From positions 1 to 11,331 of the forward strand of contig JAICWX010000274.1 in assembly GCA_025934635.1 (NCBI GenBank): a DNA stretch of 11,331 nucleotides. The letters are read 5' to 3'. Source of the stretch: Streptosporangiaceae bacterium (GTDB taxonomy: Bacteria; Actinomycetota; Actinomycetes; Streptosporangiales; Streptosporangiaceae). Both the position numbers and the translations under genes were made by a program. Every line of letters starts with the position of its first letter. The stretch's first letter is position 1. This document shows positions 1 through 7,977 of the stretch, piece after piece. The notes below the pieces were generated by a model. It had not been told where the DNA came from. It ran no database searches and worked only from the letters and a program-made list of their open reading frames with translations.

Positions 1-87
1 CATTACTTACGTCGTTCAATTGGGCTTCCACCAAGTACCCCTCGCCGCCCCGCGCAGTCCTCAGCGGGAGACATTGTCCGGGCACTA
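1..87. other. gene-free left edge
   Basis: This stretch lies downstream of the menE stop codon and is visibly less GC-rich than the rest of the window. I found no start codon with a plausible ribosome binding site, no tRNA-like fold and no clear hairpin with a T-run. It may be intergenic sequence or the edge of a feature cut off by the window. Confidence 0.5.
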
Positions 88-1296
88 TTAAGTAACGTTC
101 TCCGCCTCAGTTTGTTCCCGCCGTAGCAGCTCTCGCCTGAGTCGTACGATGTCGTGCTTCCCGCTGGGGAGCATGGGAACGGCGTCGACCATTACGACCC
201 TGCTTGGAGAAGCGTAACGCGGCAGTCGCTCGCGCACATGCAGACGGAGCAATTCCAGGTCCGGCGGGTCGGCCGGATCGGACGGCGCTACGACGGCTAC
301 GACCCGTTCGCCCCATTCCGGGTCGGGTTGCCCCACCACCGCGACGTCCCGGACGCCTGGGCAGCTCGCCAGCGCGGCCGCCACCTCGCCCGGGACCACC
401 TTGTGGCCGCCGGTATTGATGACGTCGTCTGCCCGCCCGCGGACCGCCAGCCGCCCCGAGCCGTCCAGCCGCCCCAGGTCGCCCGTGCGAAACCAGTCGT
501 CTCCTGATGCTGGCTCGGAGCCCCGGTAACCGGAGAACAGCACCGGCCCGCCGATCCATATCCGCTCGTCGTCGCCGATCTTCACCCGCACGCCGTCCAG
601 CGGCACCCCGTCGTAGACGCAGCCGCCGCACGTCTCGGTCATGCCGTAGGTCGTCACCACCGGCACGCCCGCGTCCCGCGCGGCGGCCAGCAGGGCGGCC
701 GGGGCGGCAGCGCCGCCCAGCAGCACCGAGGAGAACCCGGCTAGCGGTGCCGGTTTACCGGCATCACTTTCGAGCAGGCGCTGCAGCTGGGTAGGAACCA
801 GTGAGATGTGAGAGCAGCCAGAGGCGGCCAGTGTCGCGGCGTCCGCCCGCTCGGCCAGCACTGGCTCGGTGCCGCTCACCAGCGAACGGACCAGGACCTG
901 GAGACCGGCCACGTGCGTGACCGGCAGGCAGCACAGCCAGCGCTCGTCCGGCCGGGCGCCCACCCGGTCCAGCGAGGCCTGCGCCGAATGACGCAGCGCG
1001 GCCGCGCTCAGCTCGACGCCCTTGGGCACTCCGGTGGACCCGGAGGTGCCGATCACGACCGCCGTACCTCCGGCAACTCCCCGATCTGGGCCCGAACGAG
1101 CCCTCCTCACGCCCCGTGCATCCTCCACCGCATCCGGCCCGAGCGCCTCGATGAGCTCCGCGAGCCGGGCGGCCGGCAAACCCGCGTCGAGCGGCAGGAT
1201 GGCCGGCCCGGTTCCGTCGAGCGCCGCCGCCAGCAGCTCGACCAGCCGCGGGGTCGCGCGCTCGACCAGGACCGCGTGCAATGGACGCTTCGTCAC
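88..1296 (-). CDS. menE: o-succinylbenzoate--CoA ligase (MenE)
   Basis: MenE is an ATP-dependent acyl-CoA synthetase that joins CoA to o-succinylbenzoate through an acyl-adenylate, the step before MenB in classical menaquinone synthesis; it acts in the cytoplasm. The 402-residue product shows the ANL-superfamily motifs in order: the phosphate-binding loop TSGSTGVPKG (84-93), YGMTET (217-222), TGD (271-273), the hinge-region RGRADD (286-291), GGHKV (296-300) and a C-terminal PSGK with the expected catalytic lysine at K380. At about 400 residues it is shorter than many acyl-CoA ligases, as is usual for actinobacterial MenE. The start is GTG at 1296; the upstream in-frame sequence has no other start before a stop at 1330-1332. 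No good Shine-Dalgarno precedes it, but TAACCT (1310-1305 on this strand) resembles a -10 box close enough for a nearly leaderless transcript. The assignment rests on the motifs plus the adjacent menC and menD, since the ANL superfamily alone is broad. Confidence 0.93.
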   Translation of the reverse strand: MTKRPLHAVLVERATPRLVELLAAALDGTGPAILPLDAGLPAARLAELIEALGPDAVEDARGVRRARSGPDRGVAGGTAVVIGTSGSTGVPKGVELSAAALRHSAQASLDRVGARPDERWLCCLPVTHVAGLQVLVRSLVSGTEPVLAERADAATLAASGCSHISLVPTQLQRLLESDAGKPAPLAGFSSVLLGGAAAPAALLAAARDAGVPVVTTYGMTETCGGCVYDGVPLDGVRVKIGDDERIWIGGPVLFSGYRGSEPASGDDWFRTGDLGRLDGSGRLAVRGRADDVINTGGHKVVPGEVAAALASCPGVRDVAVVGQPDPEWGERVVAVVAPSDPADPPDLELLRLHVRERLPRYASPSRVVMVDAVPMLPSGKHDIVRLRRELLRREQTEAENVT

Positions 1297-1362
1297 GATC
1301 GTTAAGGTTAGAGCGGCGACTCTGGGAGGTTACGAATGAGGGAACGCCCGACCTCGAAACAT

Positions 1363-1382
1363 CTTGTGATTTTCTTCACAAG
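1363..1382. promoter_or_regulatory. CRP/GlxR-like operator between menE and menC
   Basis: A perfect 7-bp inverted repeat, CTTGTGA, six bases, TCACAAG, sits in the 121-bp divergent gap. Its core TGTGA-N6-TCACA equals the consensus bound by CRP-family regulators (CRP in Escherichia coli and mycobacteria, GlxR in corynebacteria). It lies about 36 bp upstream of the menC start and 67 bp upstream of the menE start, so one bound dimer could affect both directions. The match is seen directly; binding by a CRP homologue is inferred. Confidence 0.7.
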
Positions 1383-1385
1383 TCC

Positions 1386-1421
1386 ATGATGATGCCGGGC
1401 CGACGGGAGCCGGGCCGGTGA
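1386..1421 (+). other. possible short leader ORF coupled to menC
   Basis: Three tandem ATG codons open an 11-codon frame, MMMPGRREPGR, whose TGA stop (1419-1421) overlaps the GTG start of menC (1418-1420). This geometry would allow translational coupling. No Shine-Dalgarno is visible ahead of the ATGs and the frame may be fortuitous in GC-rich DNA, so I list it only as a possibility. Confidence 0.2.
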
Positions 1422-2380
1422 GCGACCTCGCGGGGATGCTCGCGGGGCTGCGGGCGTTCGCGATCCCGATGCCGGTGAAGTTCCGGGGGATCACGGTGCG
1501 CGAGGGCGCGCTGATCCAGGGACCGGCCGGCTGGGGCGAGTTCTCGCCGTTCGCCGAGTACGGGCCGCGGGAGAGCGCCCGCTGGCTGGCCAGCGCGATC
1601 GAGTCCGCGACGCGGGAGTGGCCGGCCCCGGCCCGGGACCGGATCCCGGTGAACGTGACCGTGCCCGCGGTCGGGCCCGGGCAGGCCGCGGCGATCGTGG
1701 CCCGGTCCGGCTGCCGGACCGCCAAGGTCAAGGTGGCCGAGCGCGGCCAGGCCGAGGCCGAGGACATCGAGCGGGTCGAGGCGGTCCGGGCGGCGCTCGG
1801 CCCGGACGGCCGGATCCGGGTCGACGCCAACGGCGGCTGGGAGCCCGGGCAGGCGGTGCGGATGCTGCGCCAGCTGGCGCGGTTCGGGCTCGAGTACGCC
1901 GAGCAGCCGTGTGCCACCCTGGAGGAACTGGCCGAGGTGCGCCGGCATACCGACATTCCGGTCGCCGCCGACGAGTCCATCCGCCGGGCCGAGGACCCGC
2001 TGCGGGTCCGGGCCGCGGGCGCGGCCGACATCGTGATGGTGAAAGTCCAGCCGCTCGGCGGGGTCCGCGCGGCGCTCGCGGTCGCCGAGGCCTGCGGCCT
2101 GCCGGCCGTGGTGTCGAGCGCCGTCGACACCTCGGTGGGCCTGGCCGCCGGGGTAGCGCTGGCCGCCGCGCTGCCCGACCTGCCCTACGCCTGCGGCCTG
2201 GGCACCATGTCGCTGCTGGCCGGCGACGTCACTGCCCGCCCGCTGGTGCCCGAGAACGGGGAACTGCCAGTCCGCCGCCCGGCGGTCGACCCGGACGAGC
2301 TGGCCCGGTGGGAGACCGACCCGGCGCCCTGGCGGGAGCGGGCCGCGGCCGCCGCGCGCTTCCTGGGCGCCGCCTCGTGA
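1418..2380 (+). CDS. menC: o-succinylbenzoate synthase (MenC)
   Basis: MenC dehydrates SHCHC to o-succinylbenzoate in menaquinone synthesis and belongs to the enolase superfamily. The 320-residue product has the expected active-site layout: the KxK motif (K103 and K105 in TAKVKV), metal ligands D136 with N138 (RVDANGGW), E162 (YAEQP) and D185 (AADES), and the second catalytic lysine K209 (MVKVQPLGG). The length fits actinobacterial MenC. The start is GTG at 1418, with GGGAG at 1405-1409 about 8 bases upstream. The stop overlaps the menD start by GTGA, indicating translational coupling. Some enolase-superfamily members racemise N-acylamino acids or dipeptides, but the menD and menE neighbours make MenC by far the best call. 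Confidence 0.95.
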   Translation: MSDLAGMLAGLRAFAIPMPVKFRGITVREGALIQGPAGWGEFSPFAEYGPRESARWLASAIESATREWPAPARDRIPVNVTVPAVGPGQAAAIVARSGCRTAKVKVAERGQAEAEDIERVEAVRAALGPDGRIRVDANGGWEPGQAVRMLRQLARFGLEYAEQPCATLEELAEVRRHTDIPVAADESIRRAEDPLRVRAAGAADIVMVKVQPLGGVRAALAVAEACGLPAVVSSAVDTSVGLAAGVALAAALPDLPYACGLGTMSLLAGDVTARPLVPENGELPVRRPAVDPDELARWETDPAPWRERAAAAARFLGAAS

Positions 2381-4071
2381 ACCCGTCCACCGCGTTCGGG
2401 GTCACGTTCTGCGACGAGCTGATCCGGTGCGGGCTGCGTGAGGTGGTGCTGGCGCCGGGGTCACGGAGCACGCCGCTGGCCATGGCGTTCGCCGGCGCCG
2501 GCCAGCGCGGCGCCGCCGGGCCGGAGCGGATCCGGCTGCACGTCCGGATCGACGAGCGTTCCGCCGGGTTCACCGCCCTCGGCCTGGCCAAGGCCAGCCG
2601 CCGCCCGGTGGCGGTGCTGTGCACCTCGGGCACGGCCGCGGCCAACTTCCACCCGGCCGTGATCGAGGCCGGCGAGTCGGCCGTGCCGCTGATCGTGCTC
2701 ACCGCCGACCGGCCGCCCGAGCTGCGGGGGACCGGCGCCAATCAGACGATCGACCAGATCAAGCTGTACGGCGCCGCGGTGCGCTGGTTCTGCGAGGCCG
2801 GGACGCCCGAGGCCCGGCCGGGCATGGCGGCCTACTGGCGCTCGCTGGCCTGCCAGGCCTGGGCCCGCGCGGCCGGCCTGGCCGGCGGCCTGCCCGGCCC
2901 CGTGCACCTCAACCTGCCGCTGCGCGACCCGCTGGTACCCGGCGGCGACGGGGACTGGCCGGAGCCGCTGGACGGACGCCCCGGCGGCCAGCCGTGGACG
3001 CGTTTTCAGGAGCGGCCGACGGCGGGCGCCCTCGAATTGCCCTGGACCGAACGGGGCGTGCTGGTCTGCGGGGACGGCGACTACGACCCGCTGCCCCTGG
3101 TCGAGCTGGCCGAACGGGCCGGCTGGCCGGTGCTGGCCGAGCCCTCCTCCGGTGCCCGCCGCGGACCGCAGGCCCTGTCCGCCTACCAGTACCTGCTGGC
3201 CACGCCGGAGTTCGTCCGGGCTCACCCGCCGGACCTGATCGTCTCGGCCGGGCGGCCCGGGCTATCCCGCGGGCAGACCGCCTTTCTCAGCCGGGGCCCG
3301 GCCCGCCGGCACGTGGTGGTCGCCCAGGGCCCCGGGCAGTGGGCCGACCCGCAGCGGGCCGCCACCGACGTCACGGCGGCCCTGCGCCTCACCGGGACAT
3401 CGCGCCCAGGAGCCTGGCTGGACGCCTGGCGCCAGGCCGACGAGGCCGCGAGCGAGGCGGCCGGCGCCGTGCTCGCAGCCGAGGAGAACCTGACCGAGCC
3501 CCGGCTCGCCCGCGACCTGGTCGCCGCCCTGCCGGGCGGTGCGCTGCTGTGGATCGCGTCGAGCCAGCCCGTTCGGGATATTGATGGCGGCGCCCGGCCC
3601 CGGGCGGACCTGCACGTGCTGGCCAGCCGGGGGGCCAGCGGCATCGACGGGACCGCCTCGTCGGCGATCGGCGCCGCGCTGGCCCACGGCGGGCCGGCCT
3701 TCGCCCTGATCGGCGACCTGGCGCTGGTGCACGACGCGGCCGGCCTGGCGCTCGGCCCGCGGGAGCCGCGCCCCGACCTGTGCCTGGTCGTGGTCAACAA
3801 CGACGGCGGCGGCATCTTCTCCGACCTGGAGCCGGCCGCCTTCCCCGGCTCATTCGAGCGGCTGTTCGGCACCCCGCACGGCACCCGGATCGACCACCTG
3901 GCCGCCGCCTTCGGGCTGCCCTACCAGCGGCTCGAGCGGCCCGGTGACCTGCCCGGGGCGCTGCCGGGCGGCGGCCTGCGGATCGTCGAGGCACAGACGG
4001 GCCGGACCGCGGCCGCCGCGCTGCGGGCCCGGATGCGGGCGGCCGCCACCGCGGCCGTCCGCCGGTTGTAG
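2377..4071 (+). CDS. menD: SEPHCHC synthase (MenD)
   Basis: MenD is the thiamine-diphosphate-dependent enzyme 2-succinyl-5-enolpyruvyl-6-hydroxy-3-cyclohexene-1-carboxylate synthase. It adds the succinyl-semialdehyde unit from 2-oxoglutarate to isochorismate, the first committed step of menaquinone synthesis. I place the start at GTG 2377, giving 564 residues, a normal MenD length; the open frame runs much further upstream only because it shadows menC. Visible hallmarks are APGSRSTPL (26-34), the conserved glutamate of RIDERSAGF (E60), the stretch TSGTAAANFHPA, TADRPPELRGTGANQTIDQ, and near the C-terminus the ThDP/metal-binding signature GDL (446-448) through VVVNNDGGGIF (NN at 474-475). Its start overlaps the stop of menC. 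The two genes surely form one operon, divergent from menE. Confidence 0.96.
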   Translation: MNPSTAFGVTFCDELIRCGLREVVLAPGSRSTPLAMAFAGAGQRGAAGPERIRLHVRIDERSAGFTALGLAKASRRPVAVLCTSGTAAANFHPAVIEAGESAVPLIVLTADRPPELRGTGANQTIDQIKLYGAAVRWFCEAGTPEARPGMAAYWRSLACQAWARAAGLAGGLPGPVHLNLPLRDPLVPGGDGDWPEPLDGRPGGQPWTRFQERPTAGALELPWTERGVLVCGDGDYDPLPLVELAERAGWPVLAEPSSGARRGPQALSAYQYLLATPEFVRAHPPDLIVSAGRPGLSRGQTAFLSRGPARRHVVVAQGPGQWADPQRAATDVTAALRLTGTSRPGAWLDAWRQADEAASEAAGAVLAAEENLTEPRLARDLVAALPGGALLWIASSQPVRDIDGGARPRADLHVLASRGASGIDGTASSAIGAALAHGGPAFALIGDLALVHDAAGLALGPREPRPDLCLVVVNNDGGGIFSDLEPAAFPGSFERLFGTPHGTRIDHLAAAFGLPYQRLERPGDLPGALPGGGLRIVEAQTGRTAAAALRARMRAAATAAVRRL

Positions 4072-4098
4072 CCGCGGCCTGAAGCCGGCGGCGTAGCG

Positions 4099-4143
4099 GA
4101 CCGCCGTGGCTAACGCGGTGGTCGGAGGCGGATCGTATCCGCC
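4099..4143. terminator. two hairpins after menD, possible terminator
   Basis: Two inverted repeats follow menD closely. GACCGCC (4099-4105) pairs with GGTGGTC (4117-4123), with one G-U wobble and an 11-base loop. GGCGGAT (4127-4133) pairs perfectly with ATCCGCC (4137-4143) across a 3-base loop. There is no T-run, so if they end transcription it would be by an actinobacterial hairpin-only mode. The second could instead be a protein-binding site just upstream of the next promoter-like element. Confidence 0.4.
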
Positions 4144-4147
4144 GGCC

Positions 4148-4192
4148 TGACGACACCGGACGGGACGCTGGCCAGCATGGGAACCCGGATCT
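4148..4192 (+). promoter_or_regulatory. promoter-like element, copy A (TGACGACA-N20-CATGGGA)
   Basis: TGACGACA (4148-4155), 20 bases, CATGGGA (4176-4182) and GGATCT (4187-4192) lie just before the secreted-protein gene. The same blocks, with the same 20-base spacing and partial identity in the spacer, occur at 10352-10395 before the permease gene. Counting both blocks and spacer, 28 of 35 positions agree. It looks like a shared promoter or activator site. The two blocks do not fit the housekeeping -35/-10 boxes well, and I cannot name the sigma factor or regulator. Confidence 0.5.
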
Positions 4193-4215
4193 GAGCCGAC
4201 AGGAACGGGGATGCG

Positions 4216-4722
4216 ATGTTCAGCGGGGCGGTCAAGATGATGCTCGCCGCGGGGGCGGCGGTGGCGATCGCGGGCGCGGGGGCGGTGGCGCTGCCCGGCG
4301 GCCAGGCCGCCGCGCAGGCCTCCTGCCCGGTGAAATCACCGGCGACCAGGCCGCCGGAGCAATGCCTGGTCATGACCGACCCCGACGCCGCCGGGCTGGC
4401 CATCTGGGGCGTGCGCGGCGGCCCGGGCGGGGGCACCCCGGAGACCGAGTGGTACGACTACCTCGGCCAGCCGATCGCCACCGTGGGCCAGAGCGGCGGG
4501 TTCAAGGTCTACGGCGACCAGATCTGCGTGTACCCGCCCGGCGACGTGTTCACCCCGGACGCCTGCCTGCGGGACAACGGCACCGTCACCGTGGGAGGCC
4601 AGGCGCTGTCGGCCTCGGACATTTCCTGGCTGCACGCGGCCAGGACCGCCGGGTCCGGGCCGGCCGGCTACATCCCGGGATGTACGAACGCCGCGACCAC
4701 GGGCGGACGCGGGAAATCGTGA
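4216..4722 (+). CDS. small secreted protein, unknown function
   Basis: I do not recognise this 168-residue protein. It begins with a typical Sec signal peptide: a short basic N-terminus with K7, a hydrophobic alanine/glycine/valine stretch (about 9-27) and a likely signal peptidase I site after AQA (35). The predicted mature chain, about 133 residues, is hydrophilic and has five cysteines (C37, C50, then in QIC, DAC and PGC), so disulphides are likely outside the cell. It lacks a lipobox and a C-terminal anchor. A purine-rich AGGAACGGGG lies just upstream of the ATG at 4216. The sensor kinase gene follows after 19 bases on the same strand, so the two are probably co-transcribed. The protein could modulate the kinase or be an output of the system; that is inference from position only. 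Confidence 0.8.
   Translation: MFSGAVKMMLAAGAAVAIAGAGAVALPGGQAAAQASCPVKSPATRPPEQCLVMTDPDAAGLAIWGVRGGPGGGTPETEWYDYLGQPIATVGQSGGFKVYGDQICVYPPGDVFTPDACLRDNGTVTVGGQALSASDISWLHAARTAGSGPAGYIPGCTNAATTGGRGKS
4669..4684. promoter_or_regulatory. 16-bp perfect palindrome, site 1
   Basis: TACATCCCGGGATGTA is a perfect palindrome within the 3' end of the secreted-protein gene, ending 57 bases before the sensor-kinase start. A near copy, agreeing at 15 of 17 positions (TACATCCCGGG, two differing bases, then GTAC), lies at 10284-10300 upstream of the permease gene. The reading frames differ at the two places, so protein coding does not explain the resemblance. It may be a dimeric operator, but chance cannot be excluded. 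Confidence 0.35.
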
Positions 4723-4741
4723 TCGGGATTACTGTCGGGGT

Positions 4742-5974
4742 ATGCCCGAGATGGACATCGCCGGGAACTTTGCGGCCGGGCCGCGCCCGCCGCTCGCCGA
4801 CCGGGTGACCCCCGCGCAGCGGCAGGCGCTCGACGTCGCGGCGGCGGTCATCGTCGCCCTGTGGGTGGTACTCGACCTGCGGCTGCGGCACGGCTTCCGG
4901 ATCGAGGTGCCGCCCCTGTGGCTGGGGGCGCTGGGCGCCGCGGCCACCTTGCCCGTCGCCGTCCGCCGCCAGTGGCCGGTGCCGGTGCTGGCCGTGGTGA
5001 CCACCGCGGTGGCCGTGCTGACCGCCATCGGCCGGACCCAGCTGGACCTGGACCTCATGCTGGCCATGGCCGTCTATACGGTGGCGGTGACCGGCCGGCG
5101 CCCGGTCGCGGTCGCCGCCCTGGTCGGCACCGAGACGGTCCTGCTCACCGGCCTCATCACCGCCGCCGTCGCCATCCGCGGCCCGGTCGACAGCGCACAC
5201 AGCCTGCTGACCGCGGGGGCGCTGTGGTTCGTCGGCGACAGCGTCCGCGAGCGCCGCCGGTACCGGGCCGAGGAAGAAGCCCTGCGGCGCGAGAAAGAGG
5301 CCGAGCGGGGGCGGCTCGCGGTCCGCGAGGAACGGGTCCGGATCGCCCGGGAGCTGCACGACGTGGTGGCGCACACGCTGAGCGTGGTCACCTTCCAGGC
5401 CGGGGTGGGCCGCAAGGTCGGCGCCACCCGGCCCGCCGAGGCGCTGACGGCCCTGCGCGCCGTGGAGGTGACCGGCCGCGGCGCGCTCGAGGAACTGCGG
5501 CGCATCCTCGGGCTGCTCCGCGAGGACGACGGCCAGAGCGCCAGCCTGGCGCCCGCGCCCGGAGTCGGCGACCTGGCGGAACTGGCCGGCACGGTCCGGG
5601 CGGCCGGCATCGGGGTCACGCTGGCCGTCACCGGTGACGTGGCGGCGCTGCCGCCCGCCGCCTCGCTGACCGCGTACCGGATCGTCCAGGAGGCCCTCAC
5701 CAACGTGGTCAAGCACGCGCCCGGCGCGACGGCCACCGCGCGGGTGCAGGCCAGCCGGGACGGGGTGCTGATCATGGTGGACAACGGCGCCGGCCACGCG
5801 GAGCCGAAGGCGCCCGGGCCCGGCGGGAGCGCCCGGCACGGCCTGGTCGGCATGACCGAGCGGGCCGCGGCCTTCGGCGGCACGCTGGATGCGGGCCCGG
5901 TCACCGGCGGCGGCTTCCAGGTGACCGCCTTCCTGCCGCTGGCCAGCAAGTCCCCGGTCGGGCAGGTGGCGTAG
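4742..5974 (+). CDS. NarL/DesK-type sensor histidine kinase
   Basis: This 410-residue membrane kinase autophosphorylates on histidine and passes the phosphate to the response regulator encoded next. The N-terminal half has four to five hydrophobic segments (about 29-46, 58-75, 79-96, 103-117 and 121-145, with a further one near 152-165) and no large extracytoplasmic sensor domain, the usual layout for intramembrane-sensing kinases. A charged, probably coiled-coil linker (about 168-200) leads to the HisKA_3 H-box [16 protein letters not shown] with H206 as phosphoacceptor. The ATPase domain follows with the N-box [10 protein letters not shown] (317-326), DNGAG (347-351) and GLVGMTER (367-374). 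The ATG at 4742 follows GTCGGGG; a second ATG at 4751 is possible. Four bases separate its stop from the regulator start. The stimulus is unknown. Confidence 0.93.
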   Translation: MPEMDIAGNFAAGPRPPLADRVTPAQRQALDVAAAVIVALWVVLDLRLRHGFRIEVPPLWLGALGAAATLPVAVRRQWPVPVLAVVTTAVAVLTAIGRTQLDLDLMLAMAVYTVAVTGRRPVAVAALVGTETVLLTGLITAAVAIRGPVDSAHSLLTAGALWFVGDSVRERRRYRAEEEALRREKEAERGRLAVREERVRIARELHDVVAHTLSVVTFQAGVGRKVGATRPAEALTALRAVEVTGRGALEELRRILGLLREDDGQSASLAPAPGVGDLAELAGTVRAAGIGVTLAVTGDVAALPPAASLTAYRIVQEALTNVVKHAPGATATARVQASRDGVLIMVDNGAGHAEPKAPGPGGSARHGLVGMTERAAAFGGTLDAGPVTGGGFQVTAFLPLASKSPVGQVA

Positions 5975-5978
5975 CCCC

Positions 5979-6641
5979 ATGACGATCGGCGTAGTGGTGG
6001 CGGACGACCAGGCGATCGTCCGGGCCGGGTTCCGGCTGCTGGTCGACTCCGAGCCCGACCTGACCGTACTCGGCGAGGCCGCCGACGGCGCCGAGGCGGT
6101 GGCGGTGGCCCGCCGCACCTCGCCCGACGTGGTGCTGATGGACATCCGGATGCCGCTGCTGGACGGCATCGAGGCCACCCGGCAGATCACCGCGGCCGGG
6201 CCGCTGCCCCGGGTGCTGATCCTCACTACCTTCGACCTCGACGAGTACGTCTTCGGCGCGCTGCGGGTCGGCGCCAGCGGGTTCATGCTCAAGGAGCGCC
6301 CGCCCGAGGAACTGCTCGCCGCCATCCGGGTCATCGCCGCGGGCGAGGCCCTGCTGGCGCCGAACGTCACCCGGCGGCTGATCGAGCACTTCGCCCGGCA
6401 GCCCGACCCGCTGCGGCCGCCGGCCGGGGCGCTTGAGCAGCTCACCGCGCGGGAGCGCGAGGTGCTGGCGCTCATCGCCACCGGCCTGTCCAACGCCGAG
6501 ATCGCCGCCCGGCTCTTCATGAGCGTCCCCACCGCCAAGACCCACGTCAGCCGGATCCTGGCCAAGCTCGGCGCCCGGGACCGCGCTCAGCTCGTGGTCC
6601 TCGCCTTCCAGTCAGGACTGGTCCGGCCGCAGGTCCCGTGA
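5979..6641 (+). CDS. NarL/FixJ-family (LuxR-type HTH) response regulator
   Basis: The 220-residue product is a two-domain transcription factor and the evident partner of the preceding kinase. The receiver domain (about 1-120) has the acidic pocket at D10, the phosphoacceptor D55 in VVLMDIRMP, the switch threonine T83 in ILTTF and the conserved lysine K105 in MLKERPP. The C-terminal LuxR-type helix-turn-helix (about 153-215) carries [22 protein letters not shown] and the recognition-helix region [13 protein letters not shown]. The start is ATG 5979, with AGGTGG inside the end of the kinase gene as a plausible ribosome binding site. Its 3' end overlaps by 30 bases the end of the convergent membrane-protein gene. 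Likely targets include its own operon and possibly the permease gene, given the shared upstream motifs; this is inference. Confidence 0.94.
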   Translation: MTIGVVVADDQAIVRAGFRLLVDSEPDLTVLGEAADGAEAVAVARRTSPDVVLMDIRMPLLDGIEATRQITAAGPLPRVLILTTFDLDEYVFGALRVGASGFMLKERPPEELLAAIRVIAAGEALLAPNVTRRLIEHFARQPDPLRPPAGALEQLTAREREVLALIATGLSNAEIAARLFMSVPTAKTHVSRILAKLGARDRAQLVVLAFQSGLVRPQVP

Positions 6642-7953
6642 GCGGATACCGCGACGCTGCCAGTTCCAGACCGGCGCGAGCGACGGCTCGGAGTCCAGCA
6701 CCCGCACGATCGTCCGCAGCTGGGCTTCGTCCAGGCCCGCCTGGGCGGCCAGTTCCAGGTGCCTGCCCCATGGCGATCCGGGCGCCAGCGTGCGTCCGGG
6801 GTCGACCCGGTCCGGCGGGAACGCCTTGATCAGGTCGGTCGCCTTCCTGATCCCGAACTGCCGCAACACGGTGCGGGTCTTGCTTCCGGCCCGGCTCGCC
6901 GCCCCACCGGCACCCGGGTATGCAGGATCACGTCGACGAAGTTCGCGGTGGCCAGGCTCTGCATGTCCTCGATTCCCTCTTCGAGCAGGCGGGCTTCGTA
7001 CCACACGCTCAGGCCGTCGATCTGGTTGAGCGGGTACGGTGGGCTCAGCGAGGGCACGGCCACGCGCAGCGCGGTGGCGGCGAATCGCTGGATGGCCTGC
7101 ATGCCCACCAGGGGGAAGAAACCGATCACGAAGGCGATGACGGCCGCGGTCCGGGCATTGCCCTGCGGCATGACCTGGTACAGCGCGGTGACCAGGATGA
7201 GGACGACGATGAGCCGCAGCAGCGCATTGGCGTACGCCGAGGGTCGCAGGTCGCTTTGGAAGAAACGCCGGACGAGCATCTGCAAGATGAATGAGTACGC
7301 GCCGAGAAAGCCGAACTTCAGCACATCCCAGAAACCGGCCGGATCACTGGCGAAATGAGGATTCCACAGGACAGCCGTCCAGGACACCGCCAATGCCGCG
7401 GTGGTCAGGAAGACGGGGAACAGGGTCTCGATCTTCACGGCCGGATCATCGCCGTGGACACTGCGCGAGACGGATTTGCCGTAATAGGCATCGAATTTCT
7501 GCCGGTAAATGTTCGAGTGGTGCAGGAACCGGGCCCCGCCGTCGTCGAGCCACTCGGCGTGGAAGTCCGAGTTCGCCGGCGGCATCGGCAGGTGGCGAGG
7601 GCTGTCCCAGCTCAGGCGGTGCAGGTTCAGGACGTACTCATCCCACAAGGCGCCCGCTCGCTGGCCCAGGAACCTGATGTACAGCCAGCCGGGCAGGAAA
7701 GACAGCGACCAGACCGCGAAGACCTCGAGGCAGAGCACGCCGGCCTGCGGCCGGACCTGCAGCGGCGGCCAGGCCAGGGCCCACGCGATCAGGACCGCCA
7801 GCATGACGATCGCATTCGTGCAGATGTTGGCCCAGCCGTGCGGCAGGCTCGCTACGCCCTGGCGCGAGCCGGGTCCTGAATTGACGTCCCGGTGCTTTCG
7901 GGCACCGGCACCAGCAGCTCGGCCATTTCACGTGCGTGCGGAGAAGCCTGCAT
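6612..7953 (-). pseudogene. multi-pass membrane protein, unknown family, frame broken twice
   Basis: A coherent protein appears in three successive reading frames. Part 1 starts at ATG 7953 after GGGGGGTGG and reads MQASPHAREMAELLVPVPES, on to a stop at 7854-7852. Part 2 (about 7880-6905) is the bulk, with hydrophobic segments including AWALAWPPL, VFAVWSLSFLPGWLYI, FPVFLTTAALAVSW, FGFLGAYSFILQMLV, LLRLIVVLILVTALYQV and AAVIAFVIGFFPLVGM. Part 3 (about 6905-6612) is a soluble tail with LRQFGIRKATDLIKAF, which resembles a helix-hairpin-helix. Adding one base in the CCC run near 7872 and one in the four-base run at 6902-6905 would restore about 446 residues. The only uninterrupted start in the main frame is ATG 7804, which would lose the N-terminus. 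The breaks may be true mutations or sequencing errors. No named function can be given. Confidence 0.7.
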
Positions 7954-7977
7954 GAGTCACCACCCCCCAACGGCGAA

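Noticed and set aside
171..180. GCATGGGAAC inside menE, like the CATGGGA block of the shared promoter element
   Set aside because: No TGACGACA lies 20 bases upstream, and the site is inside the coding sequence, antisense to it. The match is short enough to be chance.
1618..2376. Upstream extension of the menD frame across menC
   Set aside because: The extra sequence is out-of-frame menC. MenD homology begins at the GTG at 2377, which overlaps the menC stop in the classic coupled arrangement.
2461..3225. Minus-strand open frame of 254 codons opposite menD
   Set aside because: It runs antisense to well-conserved MenD motifs, has no ribosome binding site and its translation is low-complexity.
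4586..6565. A 659-codon open frame on the minus strand opposite the kinase and regulator genes
   Set aside because: It is a shadow of high third-position GC on the plus strand. The plus-strand frames carry complete kinase and regulator motifs, and the minus-strand translation is low-complexity, rich in arginine, glycine, serine and alanine, with no recognisable domain.
6638..7358. Plus-strand frames across the broken membrane gene
   Set aside because: They are in the antisense direction, lack ribosome binding sites and have no coherent hydrophobic pattern, whereas the minus strand gives regular membrane segments.
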